A DNA stretch of 64,000 nt from Acholoe squamosa (GCA_949317995.1 OX439035.1:1318681-1382680); one strand, 5' to 3'. Shown: positions 34,168 through 46,387, counted from the first letter of the stretch. Notes: generated by a model from the sequence alone, not told the origin. Numbers and translations: made by a program.

Positions 34168-34942
34168 TTATGTCTATAGCAATGGGTCCTACTGGCAGAT
34201 CCAGGATTTTGTCTTAACTACAGTGAAAAATGATAGGGTGCGTGTCCTCGCACCCCGTTCTAAATCCACCACTGAGTCTAGATGGTTGGTCTGTGCTAAA
34301 AATAATCAGAGCCTATACCAACCTACAGGGATACATTATTAACCAATGAGATAATTCCCTTTATTGAGTGCAAACCTTTCCAAGGGCATTACATACCACC
34401 TGCTACCCATCATGCTGACTGTTGTCAGTGCTTATCTCTCCGGTTACCAGTCTAAGCAGTGGTGGCCCCTACTAAGGAAGTTGCATCCGCGGCATAGCAG
34501 TGGGTTCAGATGGGTGGTGTGCACAATAATAATTGACATCAAGAGACTTGTTTGAAGGTACCTTCAGCTTGAAACCACTAGATCAATTTAGGGTCCGAAA
34601 TCAACAGTTGGAATATGCTGTTCCCCAACAGGTATTTGAGGGCATGATACCCACAGGCCATGCCTGATGACATTATCCCCAGATCCTGGGGAGAAGTTCT
34701 CGTGGACTCCACTAGATGGGAGTTTTTATATTCTCCAATCACAGTTTATATTCCAAACATCTATATAGGAGAGACATGTTGAACATTGGGGTGCAAGGGT
34801 GCCCTCTTGTGAGTAAGGGTTAAACAGGGGATGACTGATGGCTAACTTAATAGACATGACCTGCCTGTATGACGTCCCCATCACATAGGCAGTTCACCAG
34901 TCAACAGTTGGATGTCCAAGACCTTGTGCATCATATAGTGTA

Positions 34943-35579
34943 CTGACTGTATGTGGAGTTTACTAAGGCTACCTAGAGTCAGTTGTTGCTGAGGTTGACA
35001 AAGATTACCCATAATGAAACAACTGTATGTGGAGTTTACTAAGGCTACCTAGAGTCAGTTGTTACTGAGGCTGACAAAGATTACCCATAGTGAAACAACT
35101 GTATGTGGAGTTTACTAAGGCTACCTAGAGTCAGTTGTTGCTGAGGTTGACAAAGATTGCCCATAGTGAAACAACTGTATGTGGAGTTTACTAAGGCTAC
35201 CTAGAGTCAGTTGTTGCTGAGGTTGACAAAGATTACCCATAGTGGAACAACTGTATGTGGAGTTTACTAAGGCTACCCAGAGTCAGTTGTTACTGAGGCT
35301 AAAGAAATTACCCATAGTGAAACAACTGTATGTGGAGTTTACTAAGGCTACCTAGAGTCAGTTGTTACTGAGGCTAAAGAAATTACCCATAGTGGAACAA
35401 CTGTATGTGGAGTTTACTAAAGCTACCTAGAGTCAGTTGTTACTGAGGCTGACAAAGATTACCCATAGTGAAACAACTGTATGTGGAGTTTACTAAGGCT
35501 ACCTATAGTCAGTTGTTACTGAGGCTGACAAAGATTACCCATAGTGGAACAACTGTATGTGGAGTTTACTAAGGCTACC
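34943..35579. repeat. 76-bp minisatellite of copy 1, first part (about 8 units)
   Basis: The unit runs CTGAGGYTGACAAAGATTAC, CCATAGTGGAACAACTGTAT, GTGGAGTTTACTAAGGCTAC, CTAGAGTCAGTTGTTG. Two units have a 6-bp shorter form (GAGGCTAAAGAAATTACCC). The array continues after the insertion at 35582-37311. Confidence 0.95.
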
Positions 35580-35581
35580 TA

Positions 35582-37311
35582 CCCAGCAAATTGTCGTTAT
35601 CTGTCGCCATGATTGGTCATCAATGGTGACTCCTTTCTGAGTGATAACTCACTGCGTCATCTTTCGCCACTGTGTGTCAGTCTCACATGGCATGGCAATT
35701 TATCACAACAGTCACCAACATGATCTCACTCATGGCGTGAGTATGTGCCACCCCTTGTCATCCCTCACAAAGCATGGTGACTTATCACCACCATCGCCAA
35801 CATGGATCTAACTCACTGCGTGAGTATGTGCCACTGCCTGTCAACTCTCACTCAGAATGGCGGCTTATCACAAGCATCGCCAACATGGATTGGACTCACT
35901 GTGTGATTATGTACCACACCCGTGCCACTGGCATCAACTCTCACACATAATGGCGACTTATCACTACCATTGCCAACATTGGTCTCACTCAATGCGTGAA
36001 CTTGTGTCACTCCATGTCAATGCTCTCTAAGGATTGCATCATCTGTTACTCACTCTCACTCAGAATGGCAACTTATCACCACCATTGCCAGCCTTTGTCT
36101 CACTCAATGCGTGAATTTGTGTCACTCCAAGTCAATGCTCTCTGAGGATTGCATCATCTGTCACTCACTCTCACTCACAGTGGCAACTTATCACCACCAT
36201 TGCCAAAGGTGTTGAGACAGCACCACTGTTCCACATGTAGCCTATCTAGGAAGTGTGGGCATGAAGTATAAGTCCCATATGTATCAAATGTGCTTTGTTT
36301 CACACTGATTTCCATGTAATACTTCAGAGTTGAATCAAACAAGATTATATAGAGAGAATATCAAATGAATTTAGATAGAGGTATCTCTAAAATGAAAGCA
36401 ACTATCCATAAACACCTTTTCTCTGGTTACAGGAAAAATACATAGGGAAATATCAACATGAACACCTTGTCTGTGGTTAAAGGGAAGATACATATGGCAA
36501 TACCTTCTCTGGCAAAACATACTTTGATCTGGCAGATGTGAGGCTGCATGATTACCAATGTCGATGATCATGAGCTTTTCATCTAACAAGGTGAGTGATC
36601 ACCAGCGTCGCCATCACTGGTGAGTCTGAGTGATCACCACTCTCGCCATCCATGGTGAACCTGCGCTATGACGTGGTGCGCGTTTCATCTAGCGAGGTGA
36701 GTGATCAACCGCCTTGCCATCCCTGGTGAGTGTGAGTCATCACGATCCTCGCCAACCATGGTGAACATGCGCTATGGCAGGTGTGCGTTTCATCTAGCGA
36801 GGTGAGTGATCACTCATGTTGCCATCCCTGGTGAGTGTGGGTGATCAAGATCCTCACCATCTGTGGTGAACCTGTGCTATCACGAGGTACGCATTTTATC
36901 TAGCGAGGTGACTGATCACAATCCTTGCCATCCGTGGTGAATGTGCATTATGACGTGGTGTGCGTCTCATCTAGCGAAGTGAGTGATCACTCATGTCGCC
37001 ATCCCTGGTGAGGATGAGTGATCACTCATGTCGCCATCCCTGGTGAGGATGAGTGATCACGATCCTCGCCATCCCTGGTGAACATGTGCTATGACGAGGT
37101 GCGTGTTTCATCTAGGGAGGTGAGTGATCACCCGCGTCGCCATCCCTGGTGAGTCTGAGTGATCACCATCCTTGCCATCTGAGGTGAGGCCATGTGATCA
37201 CCACCATTGCTATTCCTGGTGATCTTGTGCTATAGCGACGTCGTGTTACATCTAGCGACATGTGTGAGCCACTTCACACAGGTTGACGAGGAGTCACAAC
37301 AATTTGCTGGG
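35582..37311. mobile_element. 1.73-kb TA-flanked element with modular, internally repeated arms
   Basis: CCCAGCAAATTGTCGT at the left matches the complement of the right end (CCCAGCAAATTGTTGT) at 15 of 16 bases. TA flanks it (35580-35581 and 37312-37313), and removing it restores an uninterrupted 76-bp unit. The left arm repeats motifs such as CTCACTCA, GGCGACTTATCACCACCAT and CGCCAACATGG. The right arm repeats ATCTAGCGAGGTGAGTGATC and CGCCATCCCTGGTGAG. About 350 bp of unlike sequence lies between the arms. No transposase frame. Confidence 0.8.
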
Positions 37312-37313
37312 TA

Positions 37314-37876
37314 GAGTCAGTTGTTGCTGAGGTTGACAAAGATTACCCATAGTGGAACAACTGTATGTGGAGTTTACTAAAGCTACCTAGAGTCACTTGT
37401 TGCTGAGGTTGACAAAGATTACCCATAGTGGAACAACTGTATGTGGAGTTTACTAAAGCTACCTAGAGTCAGTTGTTACTGAGGCTGACAAAGATTGCCC
37501 ATAGTGGAACAACTGTATGTGGAGTTTACTAAAGCTACCTAGAGTCAGTTGTTACTGAGGCTGACAAAGATTACCCATAGTGGAACAACTGTATGAGGAG
37601 TTTACTAAGGCTACCTAGAGTCAGTTGTTACTGAGGCTGACAAAGATTGCCCATAGTGGAACAACTGTATGTGGAGTTTACTAAAGCTACCTAGAGTCAG
37701 TTGTTACTGAGGCTGACAAAGATTACCCATAGTGGAACAACTGTATGTGGAGTTTACTAAGGCTACCTAGAGTCAGTTGTTGCTGAGGTTGACAAAGATT
37801 ACCCATAGTGGAACAACTGTATACATGAAAAGTTTACTAAGGCTACCTAGAGTCAGTTGTTACTGAGGTTGAAGTA
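37314..37876. repeat. 76-bp minisatellite of copy 1, second part (about 7 units)
   Basis: Continues the same unit in the same register after the TA-flanked insertion. Units here mostly read TTTACTAAAGCTACC where the first part mostly reads TTTACTAAGGCTACC, so local homogenisation went on in blocks. Confidence 0.95.
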
Positions 37877-38115
37877 TCTTGTCTGACAAATGGTGTTTTT
37901 ATATATCATGCCTACTGTAAAAAAATGAAAGCTTTTAAATCAACGCCAGTACTCCAGCATAGTTTAGAAAAAAATTTCACTCCTATTTTTGTAGGGATTC
38001 TTTGTAACACAGTGGTTTACTGTGCTGCCATCTGGGGCCTGATTTTAGAGACTACATTACTTCACTGCATTACAGATATGGTGGCTCACTGTCTGAGTTT
38101 ACGAGGATCCATAGT

Positions 38116-38326
38116 TAACCATAATGGCCCGTTTAGGCACCCAGGTGCTCATTATTATCTGTACCTCTTTACCCCTACCCTTATTCAAGACAGGTACATA
38201 TTTTAGATAAGCCCATAATATTGATTTCGATACCCTTGTTCCCCGAATTCTTATTTGAGACGGTCTCAAATAAGAATCTGACCAGTATTTATTTGAGACC
38301 CTGACACTGGAATGAGCAATTATGGT
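38116..38326. mobile_element. Miniature element with TACCGTAAT-type ends, copy 1 version
   Basis: The left end TAACCATAATGGCCC and the right end AGCAATTATGGTA are inverted; the better-preserved paralogue at 58494 has TACCGTAGT and ACTACGGTA. The inside has repeated CTTATTTGAGAC motifs. Shared by copies 1 and 3, so it predates their separation. Confidence 0.6.
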
Positions 38327-40353
38327 ATTCACAATGGGTGTCCTCCATTCATTCATGGCACCGCAATACCCAGTGTGATGCTGTCAGACCTAATCAGTGC
38401 TATAACGAGATGTGTTTCATAACCTGATAAGGAGAGAGTCAATACAACGGTGCAAACCCTCCACACCAGCCCACAAAAACTGCAGCCTAAAAGGAATTAA
38501 ATCAGCACCCGAGTAAATGAACTAAATAAATAATGCAATTTGTCGCCTGCATCTGGCCGTATCAGCATAAGGTGTTAATTCAATTTGCATCATTCAGCTG
38601 GCAGCTCTAATCAAGTTGTGAATATTCATTTTGCTGCTCTGCTTGAAACATAAAAAATTAAACGCTAATATTTGATCAGTCTAACACTACATTTAGTATT
38701 GTTAGATTGCTTCAAGGATTTGGATTACCCTATACACAAGTTTTTATCATGAAAATCACAATGATTATCAATGATTATTTGATAAGCACATATCCTTTTA
38801 TACTAATTCTAATCCAGTTCTTTTAGTCTTCTAGAATACATATGGCTTATTTGGACATATATGTACAGGGAACCCTCTCAATGTGGATTCCCGCAGCTAT
38901 CTGACCTCTTAAGAGCCACTTATAAATGCAGTGAGTAACCTCAATAAGGCTGTATTCATGAATCATGAAGACCCTTTAGGGTTTGACACTCCCAGAGGCT
39001 CAACATGATGCACCAATATAGTGCTGGTGAGCACTGGTTCAACCAGCACTTCACGTTGATTGATGGCCATTTTCATCAGTGCTATATTGTTACCACTACA
39101 ATCTGTCATATCACCCAGCTCCTTGGTATTATCTTGCAAATAACCTTGAAAAATAGAAAATACCTAATCATTGTCACTACATTAATTAAAGAAATACTTG
39201 AGCTAGACAGTTCTGGGTATTCTATGGTTGTGATATCATTGTCTATATTTATCTTAGTATATCCCTATGTATCTATATATGACTAATAGACTCATACATG
39301 GGAAGGTAACTCTACCACTTATGTATAATGAACTTGATGCGCTTCTCCGTTAGTGCCCCTGAAAGGGTTAGGTTTCCCAAATTGCTGGATTCTATCAATA
39401 AAGTCAAATGAATTTCTGTTTCCTGACGACAAAAACAAATCAGCTGAAAAAAAAGTGGCTAATCAGATGCACCTGCTGTCCTTGCGGGCACAATGAGGGT
39501 CTTCCAAGCAGAAACAAGCCTCACAGACTCTCACACTTTAAAACAAAAGCTTTTTAGGTTTCAAAGCTGAAGCCATTTGTGATATTCTTTTCCTTTGCAA
39601 ACCCATTTTTTGCTGGTTGCCATAGAAACCAGCCTGTTCAAACAAGCATGAATAAAGGTGCCCTAAATAGGTCATAAACCCAACCTTTGACCCCTTTAAT
39701 GTCATTAGGGGATAGTGAATTGTGTGCTCCCACTAACACAGCCTAAGGAACAATGCAGCATATTTGGATAGCTGCAGCCATACAATAGTAACACCTAATG
39801 CATTGGCTTTACTAACATTGCTGTGGGGAGAGGGTATGTTAGGCCATTGAAATGTTTTCGTGTGAGGCACAGGCTGAAGTAACATGGAATACTAGGCTGC
39901 TGACTAAATATGTTGGGTGTAATGGTGAAGGTAAGACACTGTGGTCTGGGTCTCTCTGTATCACTATCGGCCCTCTACTGTCAATGCACAGACCTATGTA
40001 AAGTGGGCAGTGGGGCCGTTGTTCAGCTTTCTGTGCATCCAGGATCCATAAGGAATAGTGTACCCGGGATACACAAGGAATTGACCAATCAGGAGCAAGC
40101 ACCTGCTCAGCAGATGCATCTGCTACTTTCAAGATGGTGGATGTCTTGGCCACTCAGTTCAGCTTATTTCATCACAGATATCTGCTAGTTTATGAAAGAT
40201 GAAGTACAATTAAAAGCAGCAACTTATCATCTTTGAGCTTACACAAATTCTAGAATGCAGTTTCATTGGAAAGTCAGAATAATTTTACTATTATTTACTC
40301 TCTAAGCATCACTGTCCATACTGGACTTGGGCACTGTGGCGTTTACCAACAAA

Positions 40354-41545
40354 TGGACTGCTTCTGTATCCAGGATCCACAATAGACTGCTTCTGTATCC
40401 AGGATCCACAATAGACTGCTTCTGTATCCAGGATCCACAATAGACTGCTTCTGTATCCAGGATCCACAATATAGACTCCTTCTGTATCCAGGATCCACAA
40501 TAGACTGCTTCTGTATCCAGGATCCACAATAGACTCCTTCTGTATCCAGGATCCACAAGGATCTCCCTTCTGTATCCAGGATCGACAATAGACTGCTTCT
40601 GTATCCAGGATCGACAATAGACTCCTTCTGTATCCAGGATACACAATAGACTCCTTCCGTATCCAGGATCCACAATAGACTCCTTCTGTATCCAGGATCC
40701 ACAATAGACTGCTTCTGTATCCAGGATCCACAATAGACTCCTTCCGTATCCAGGATCCACAATAGACTCCTTCCGTATCCAGGATCCACATTAGACTGCT
40801 TCTGTATCCAGGATCCACAATCGACTCCTTCCATATCCAGGATCCACAATAGACTCCTTCCGTATCCAGGATCCACAATAGACTCCTTCTGTATCCAGGA
40901 TCCACAATAGACTGCTTCTGTATCCAGGATCCACAATAGACTCCTTCCGTATCCAGGATCCACAATAGACTGCTTCTGTATCCAGGATCCACAATAGACT
41001 GCTTCTGTATCCAGGATCCACAATAGACTCCTTCTGTATCCAGGATCCAGATTAGACTGCTTCTGTATCCAGGATCCACAATCGACTCCTTCCATATCCA
41101 GGATCCACAATAGACTCCTTCCGTATCCAGGATCCGCAATAGACTGCTTCTGTATCCAGGATCCACAATAGACTGCTTCTGTATCCAGGATCCACAAAAG
41201 ACTCCTTCTGTATCCAGGATCCATAATAGACTGCTTCTGTATCCAGGATCCACAATAGACTGCTTCTGTATCCAGGATCCACAATAGACTGCTTCTGTAT
41301 CCAGGATCCACAATAGACTCCTTCTGTATCCAGGATCCACAATAGACTGCTTCTGTATCCAGGATCCATAATAGACTGCTTCTGTATCCAGGATCCACAA
41401 TAGACTGCTTCTGTATCCAGGATCCATAATAGACTCCTTCCATATCCAGGATCTACAATAGGCTCCTTCTGTATCCAGGATCCACAGTAGACTGCATCTG
41501 TATCCAGAATCCACAATAGACTGCTTCTGTATCCAGGATCCACAC
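40354..41545. repeat. 29-bp minisatellite, about 41 units, at the junction of copies 1 and 2
   Basis: The unit is CCAGGATCCACAATAGACTG with CTTCTGTAT. Two main forms differ at ACTGCTTCTG versus ACTCCTTCYG. Since 29 is not a multiple of three, each minus-strand frame cycles through all registers and stays open, which explains frames of 366-401 residues (SLLWILDTE, GSWIQKQSIVDPGY). Not a gene. Confidence 0.96.
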
Positions 41546-41767
41546 TTACCGACCTGCCTCCTTCAGCACCAGAAATACCCCTACCCTCCACCGCCTTATA
41601 ACTGCACTCACCCTACCTTTTAGCTAGGCACAATTCTACTGGCACAGAAATACCCCCATGCTATCCTAATGTACTAGATGCAGCAACCACAACTACAGGT
41701 TACCGAGGAATGAGAATACAGTGGGTATCATCCCAGAGTGGGGATTGGGAGCATAAATCAATTTCCT

Positions 41768-41822
41768 AACAGGATGTAAACAAACTGATTAGGAAGCCAT
41801 CTTGATGATGCACCATGGGATA

Positions 41823-41884
<62 letters not shown>

Positions 41885-41960
41885 GCCATTTTGATGATGC
41901 ACCATGTGAAAGATCCCATAATGCCACATTTAGGGATATAAATATATCCCATAGTGCATC
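41768..41960. repeat. 72-bp repeat remnants with an internal (TA)n run
   Basis: One unit with GATTAGGAAGCCATCTTGAT leads into ATATATTT and about 50 bp of TA repeats (41826-41876), then CACACACAGCCATTTTGATGA resumes the unit. The TA run seems to have grown inside the GGATATATCC part of a unit. Confidence 0.85.
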
Positions 41961-42984
41961 ATCAGAGATATTAAAAAATATCCCAAAACCTGATTGGGCA
42001 GCCATTTTGATGAAGCATCATAGGCTCAGTCTCATAATGCTTACGATATATTTTCTGTCTTAATGAATAATAAATACAGTGAGTAAGCATGACAACCCCC
42101 TATAGGCCATGCACAATGACCTTACGACCCACATGAACTATATCCTGATGTTTATTGCTACATCTAAATCCCCAAAAGCAGGACATGTATTTTCTTATGG
42201 GCTGAAAAATGACAGACTTCCTCTTTTAAGATATGATTACAAAATTACTTCGGCTGGGTCTTCAGATTGTAGACTGATATTATTGATGCTCTTCATATGA
42301 GAGTGGTCTTTTTTCAACAACAGGGGGTTGGTAAATTTTCACACACATGCTCAAATCAATTGCTTTTGAAGGAAATATTTCTGTCCCCCTTTTATTGTAT
42401 GCATATTTTTATGATTCTTTCCTTTGCTAAATGGGGACATGTTTTGTTTCTGTACCTCCTATAGATTGGTCCATGTGAACCCATCAACGTCTTTATCATA
42501 AAAAGATTGGCCATTCCTTAATAGCAGATCATGGTGTTTTAGCATTCATCCCTATACATCATTGGCAATGATTCCCCCATCATTAATTATCACAATCAGG
42601 ATCAGATACAGGCTTGGTGATTTATCTCAGTAGACACAAGTACCATGAGTGTAAGCAGTACACATTTGGGGACTTGCTGCCTTATGTACAGTGCTTTATG
42701 CTAAAAGATGTATCAAGATAATTTCCTCAGTAGGCCATACCTGCAGGCTGAGATAGGGTCCCTGGAGAAATGTCTGTGAACCATTAACTGGCCTCCAGCA
42801 GAATGATCCATGGCCTCATACACAATAACTCTATATCTAACCTAGAGATATTGTCTGAAATTCTTCCTCCACGACTTTCTTTATTTTTTTGCTTGGTTAG
42901 ATGACCTGAAAGGGGAAGATATAGAACAAGTCTTTGTGCTTCTGCTACTGCCTCATGTTCAAAAAGTGGATGTCACACCAAGCG

Positions 42985-43290
42985 CTCTATACGTGTCAAA
43001 ATAATGCATCATGCAACACTGCAGTGCTGGTGAGTTTTACTGCTCCGTGAGCTTATCATGGTGTCAAATGTTGCTTTCATGCTACTTACAACCATGAACC
43101 AATAGTGTGCTGATGCAGAAGTCCATCCTGTCCATCGGGTGGCATGATGCACCGATGAAGCACTGTCGAGTGTGCTTCATACCACTTCATGATCCATCAG
43201 AATCAATGTAGCCCTGGCAATCCATACATCAGTACTGCAATTATGCATCATGATGACCAATGGGTATGATGCATTAATTCATTAGTGGCT
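42985..43290. repeat. Foldback repeat in copy 2 with the unexpanded precursor of the 20-bp satellite
   Basis: Contains GCAGTGCTGGTGAG and ends GACCAATGGGTATGATGCAT with TAATTCATTAGTGGC. At 43132-43151 it reads CATCGGGTGGCATGATGCAC once, which is a full consensus unit of the satellite found at the same relative place in copy 3. Confidence 0.8.
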
Positions 43291-44335
43291 GTAAATGAGC
43301 TATGGGGGCTAAAACTAGAGCCTTTGATTGGATGGCGAACGAATATAATTGATCACCTCCTTTCCTCCACAACTACAACCAAATCAACATAAAACAACTG
43401 CCTAATCAGGATATTTACGAATCAATGTGTTGATAACGGAAGTACAAGAAAAGTGGTGCAAATCAGGCACCTTGATTGTGCCATAGATCATGGAGCCAGG
43501 AGGGCATTTCTCAACATGATACGACTGCACCCAGCCATTATGACTTGAAACCTTTACCATTAGCGTGGGTGATGGTAGATGATGTTCTAAGACTACTCTG
43601 TACAATCAGCATTTAATGTAGTATTGATCAAATTGGTTGTGGCCATAATCATTGACAATTAGAGTCTTATTGGAAAGAACCTGCAGGTTGAAACCACTGT
43701 ATAAACTTAGATCTTCCAGGAACAGTCGGATGTCCATGATGGAAGTTGGAAGCATGAATTTTGGAACCATAAATTGCTACAGTTAGTAGTGTTAGATTGA
43801 TCAAAGAACTTAGATTACCCGTACACAAGTGCAACTGCTTTATTAAACAAGTTTAGCATAAAAATCACAATGAATGCTCTTTTCTCAATGAATAATGGTC
43901 AATCACATTTTTCATTACTAATTCTAATTATTACATGTTATTTTAGTCATCTAGAATAATCATACTTTATTGGACATACATGTACAGGGGTTCGTCAGTG
44001 TTGATTCCCTCAGCTCTCTAACCCTTTATAAGCCACTTGAATACAGCGAGTAACCTCAATAGGTCTGTATTTATGAATCTTGCAGACTCTTTACGGTTTG
44101 GACACTCCCAGTGGCTCAACATGATGCACCAATATAGCGCTGGTGACTGATGGCCATGTTCCCTGGTACTGTATTATTACATGTACACCTCAATGTGTGA
44201 TATCACCCAGCTCCTTCATATCTTCTTGTAAATCACCTTGAAAAATAGAAAATACCTAATCATTCTCGCTACATTCATTTGTAATGAACACTTGAGCTAA
44301 ATATTTTTTGGGTAGTTCATGGTCCTGATATTATT

Positions 44336-44336
44336 A

Positions 44337-44387
<51 letters not shown>
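44336..44387. repeat. (TA)n microsatellite
   Basis: About 26 TA units between ATTATTATC and ATCTTGGTATATC. Copies 1 and 3 have only a few TA units at the matching place (39245, 59650), so it expanded in copy 2. Confidence 0.95.
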
Positions 44388-44389
<2 letters not shown>

Positions 44390-44692
44390 TGGTATATCTA
44401 TATGACATATGGACTCCTACATGGTGAGGTAACTATACCCCCTGTGTATAATAAGCTATATGAAAAGGACCAAGTTTGCTAATTATGACGTTAGCTGGGA
44501 ATGCGTCAATATGGTGACCATGGCTTAGATTACCTGTCAGGAGAGATAAAGTCACACAGACTCTAATCATATGACGCTAATTAGGCAGTGTAAGATGAGC
44601 AGCGGGCTAACACTGTGTATTACTATCGGCTGTGTTGAAGCCATTTTGAAGCCTTAGAAAAGTTATAAAAGTTTCTTCAAATGGAGTATATA

Positions 44693-45319
44693 GTCCAAGA
44701 GCCCAGGCACTTTTATTTTTGTTTTTGTGGCCAAAATTTTTGAAGATTCATCCTTATGTGGAATTTTCTGATAAAATCCAATGATGCCTTATCCGGCACA
44801 ATTAGTTCAAAGTCGGGACTCCCCTTTTTTACTGGAATCTTTTTTCTTGATCAACACCCATATTTCACAATGAAGCTATCTTTACCTATGTTTTCAGGTG
44901 TCAGAAATCTGTTTTTCAGACTTTTATATGTATTTAACAGGTGTCATTGAAAATTCCAAAATAGCTACCATAAAACCATCGATTTCAGAACGTTTTAACC
45001 AAGATATCATAAACATCCTCTCATCAGTCCATATACTTGGCTCAAACTGTTCTCAAGTGGTCTTAAAGACTCCACAGTTATTAATTAGATTTGATCGGAA
45101 CCACTAACCATTGGACTGCACCTCTTGAAAAAGAAAACAGATGCCAGTAAAACTGGGGGTTCCTGAATCTGACTTAATTTTGCTGGATAACAGACAGTCA
45201 GATTTTTGTAGGACTTGCATTTCTGAATTCAGCAGAAAATTTTAAATAAGAATTGAGGAGCCTTCAAACCCTATGGTCACAAAAACAAAAACAAAACAAC
45301 AGAGCCTAGGCTCTTGGAC
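44693..45319. mobile_element. 627-bp element with long inverted arms and TA target duplication
   Basis: Left GTCCAAGAGCCCAGGC and right (complement) GTCCAAGAGCCTAGGC are near-identical. Weaker pairing extends about 190 bp inward (GTTTTTGTG, TTTTACTGG, TCTTTTTTCTT). TA lies on both sides. Copy 3 near 60450 reads straight through the site, so the insertion is private to copy 2. Open frames inside are short and featureless. Confidence 0.8.
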
Positions 45320-46282
45320 TAATCACTTCCTTGTATAAGCTGTGTGTGGATGCACATTTGTCAGGGAGCTCATTGTGAGGGGTAAGTTTGGGTCCACTAA
45401 TCTAAGCTAAATGTCGTCAGTCACCTTGTTACTTTGTCAATCCATCATCAATACATCTTGGTGTCATTAGGACTTCTCAAGGGTTTCTAATAAAAATAAC
45501 AACAGACAACAACTGAGTCTGTATATGCTCCCCCTGAGAGCACATTTGATCAGATTTCATTAAGAAAATATCTGGTTGATGAAATTTGTTACTCTTTGGG
45601 AATTCAATAGATATTTGTTTAATACCAGAATATCAGAAAGAAATGCAAATCTAAGAACTATAAATATGGATATATGATAGATTAACGTTAGAGTGAATTC
45701 GCCCCTAAAATATTTACAAGAGTAGAAATTGAATACTGTCCCACTGAGTCCATATGTCATTTCCACTTTCCCCTTGGTGTCTTGTTTCTTCTTTCTTTTT
45801 AGACCTGTTCATCACTGTGTCGTTCCTATGGTGTTATGTTTCCATTTACCCCGAATCCATTCACTTAGATTCAGACGTCAATATTGTCATGTTCCACTAT
45901 CCCTAAATCCATCTGTCTGCACTTTTACATTCAAATAAGGAGGCCATTTTGTTGCATAAGGTGACTTATTTGAAATATAAAGTTATGTTCTCATTTATAG
46001 ATCTATCAAGACAGGATTGCACATTGAATTGCATTTTCTCAGATTAGTCCAAATTGACAGTGTATTAATGGACCTGATTAGAAGGCAAAATTCTATTTGT
46101 TAGGCTGGTTATTTGTCAATCAGTTAAATTCATAGACCTTCACCTTTTTCTCTTTTATCTCTATTTCAGTATGTGGGTGTCTTGTTTTCTGCTAACCTTG
46201 AAGTCGTTTATCTTAATCTCCATTCTCAGGGTGTCTTGTTGACCACTATTCCTGCTACCATTTGTCTCTGTCACACTTGTCG

Positions 46283-46387
46283 AGCATTCTGAAATCTAGT
46301 TCAATTAACTCCAGCAGGGGGAGATATTGACACCGACAGCCTTAAATAACACTGCCCTGAATGATGCAGCCAGCGACACATCAGTTA
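46283..46387. promoter_or_regulatory. Conserved non-coding island, copy 2 (candidate regulatory element)
   Basis: About 105 bp, from AGCATTCTGAAATCTAG to CGACACATCAGTTAAA, match 61853-61957 in copy 3 at about 95%, while sequence on both sides is much more diverged. It contains CAATTAACTCC and CAGCAGGGGGAGATATTGAC. No open frame is kept. A regulatory role is inferred only from this uneven conservation. Confidence 0.35.

Larger units (their letters stand above)
29929..40200 (+). repeat. Triplicated non-coding block, copy 1
   Basis: Shares an ordered series of segments with copies 2 and 3: a 72-bp repeat, a segment with CCTGATGTTTATTGCTAC (31640), CCTCAGTAG...CTGCAGGCTGAGAGG (32170), GTCAATGTGTTGATG (33280), TTGAAACCACT (34575), a 76-bp array, a segment ending AGGAATTAAATCAGCACCC (38490), AGGCTCAACATGATGCACC (38998) and CACACTTTAAAACAAAAGC (39533). 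This copy lacks about 2 kb present in copies 2 and 3 near 39335 and carries several private insertions. No coding frame is shared intact by all three. Confidence 0.85.

Noticed and set aside
40309-41591. Open frames of 366-401 residues rich in SLLWILDTEAVYCGSWIQKQ
   Set aside because: A 29-bp minisatellite read in rotating registers; three overlapping frames give the same peptide, as a stop-free repeat must.
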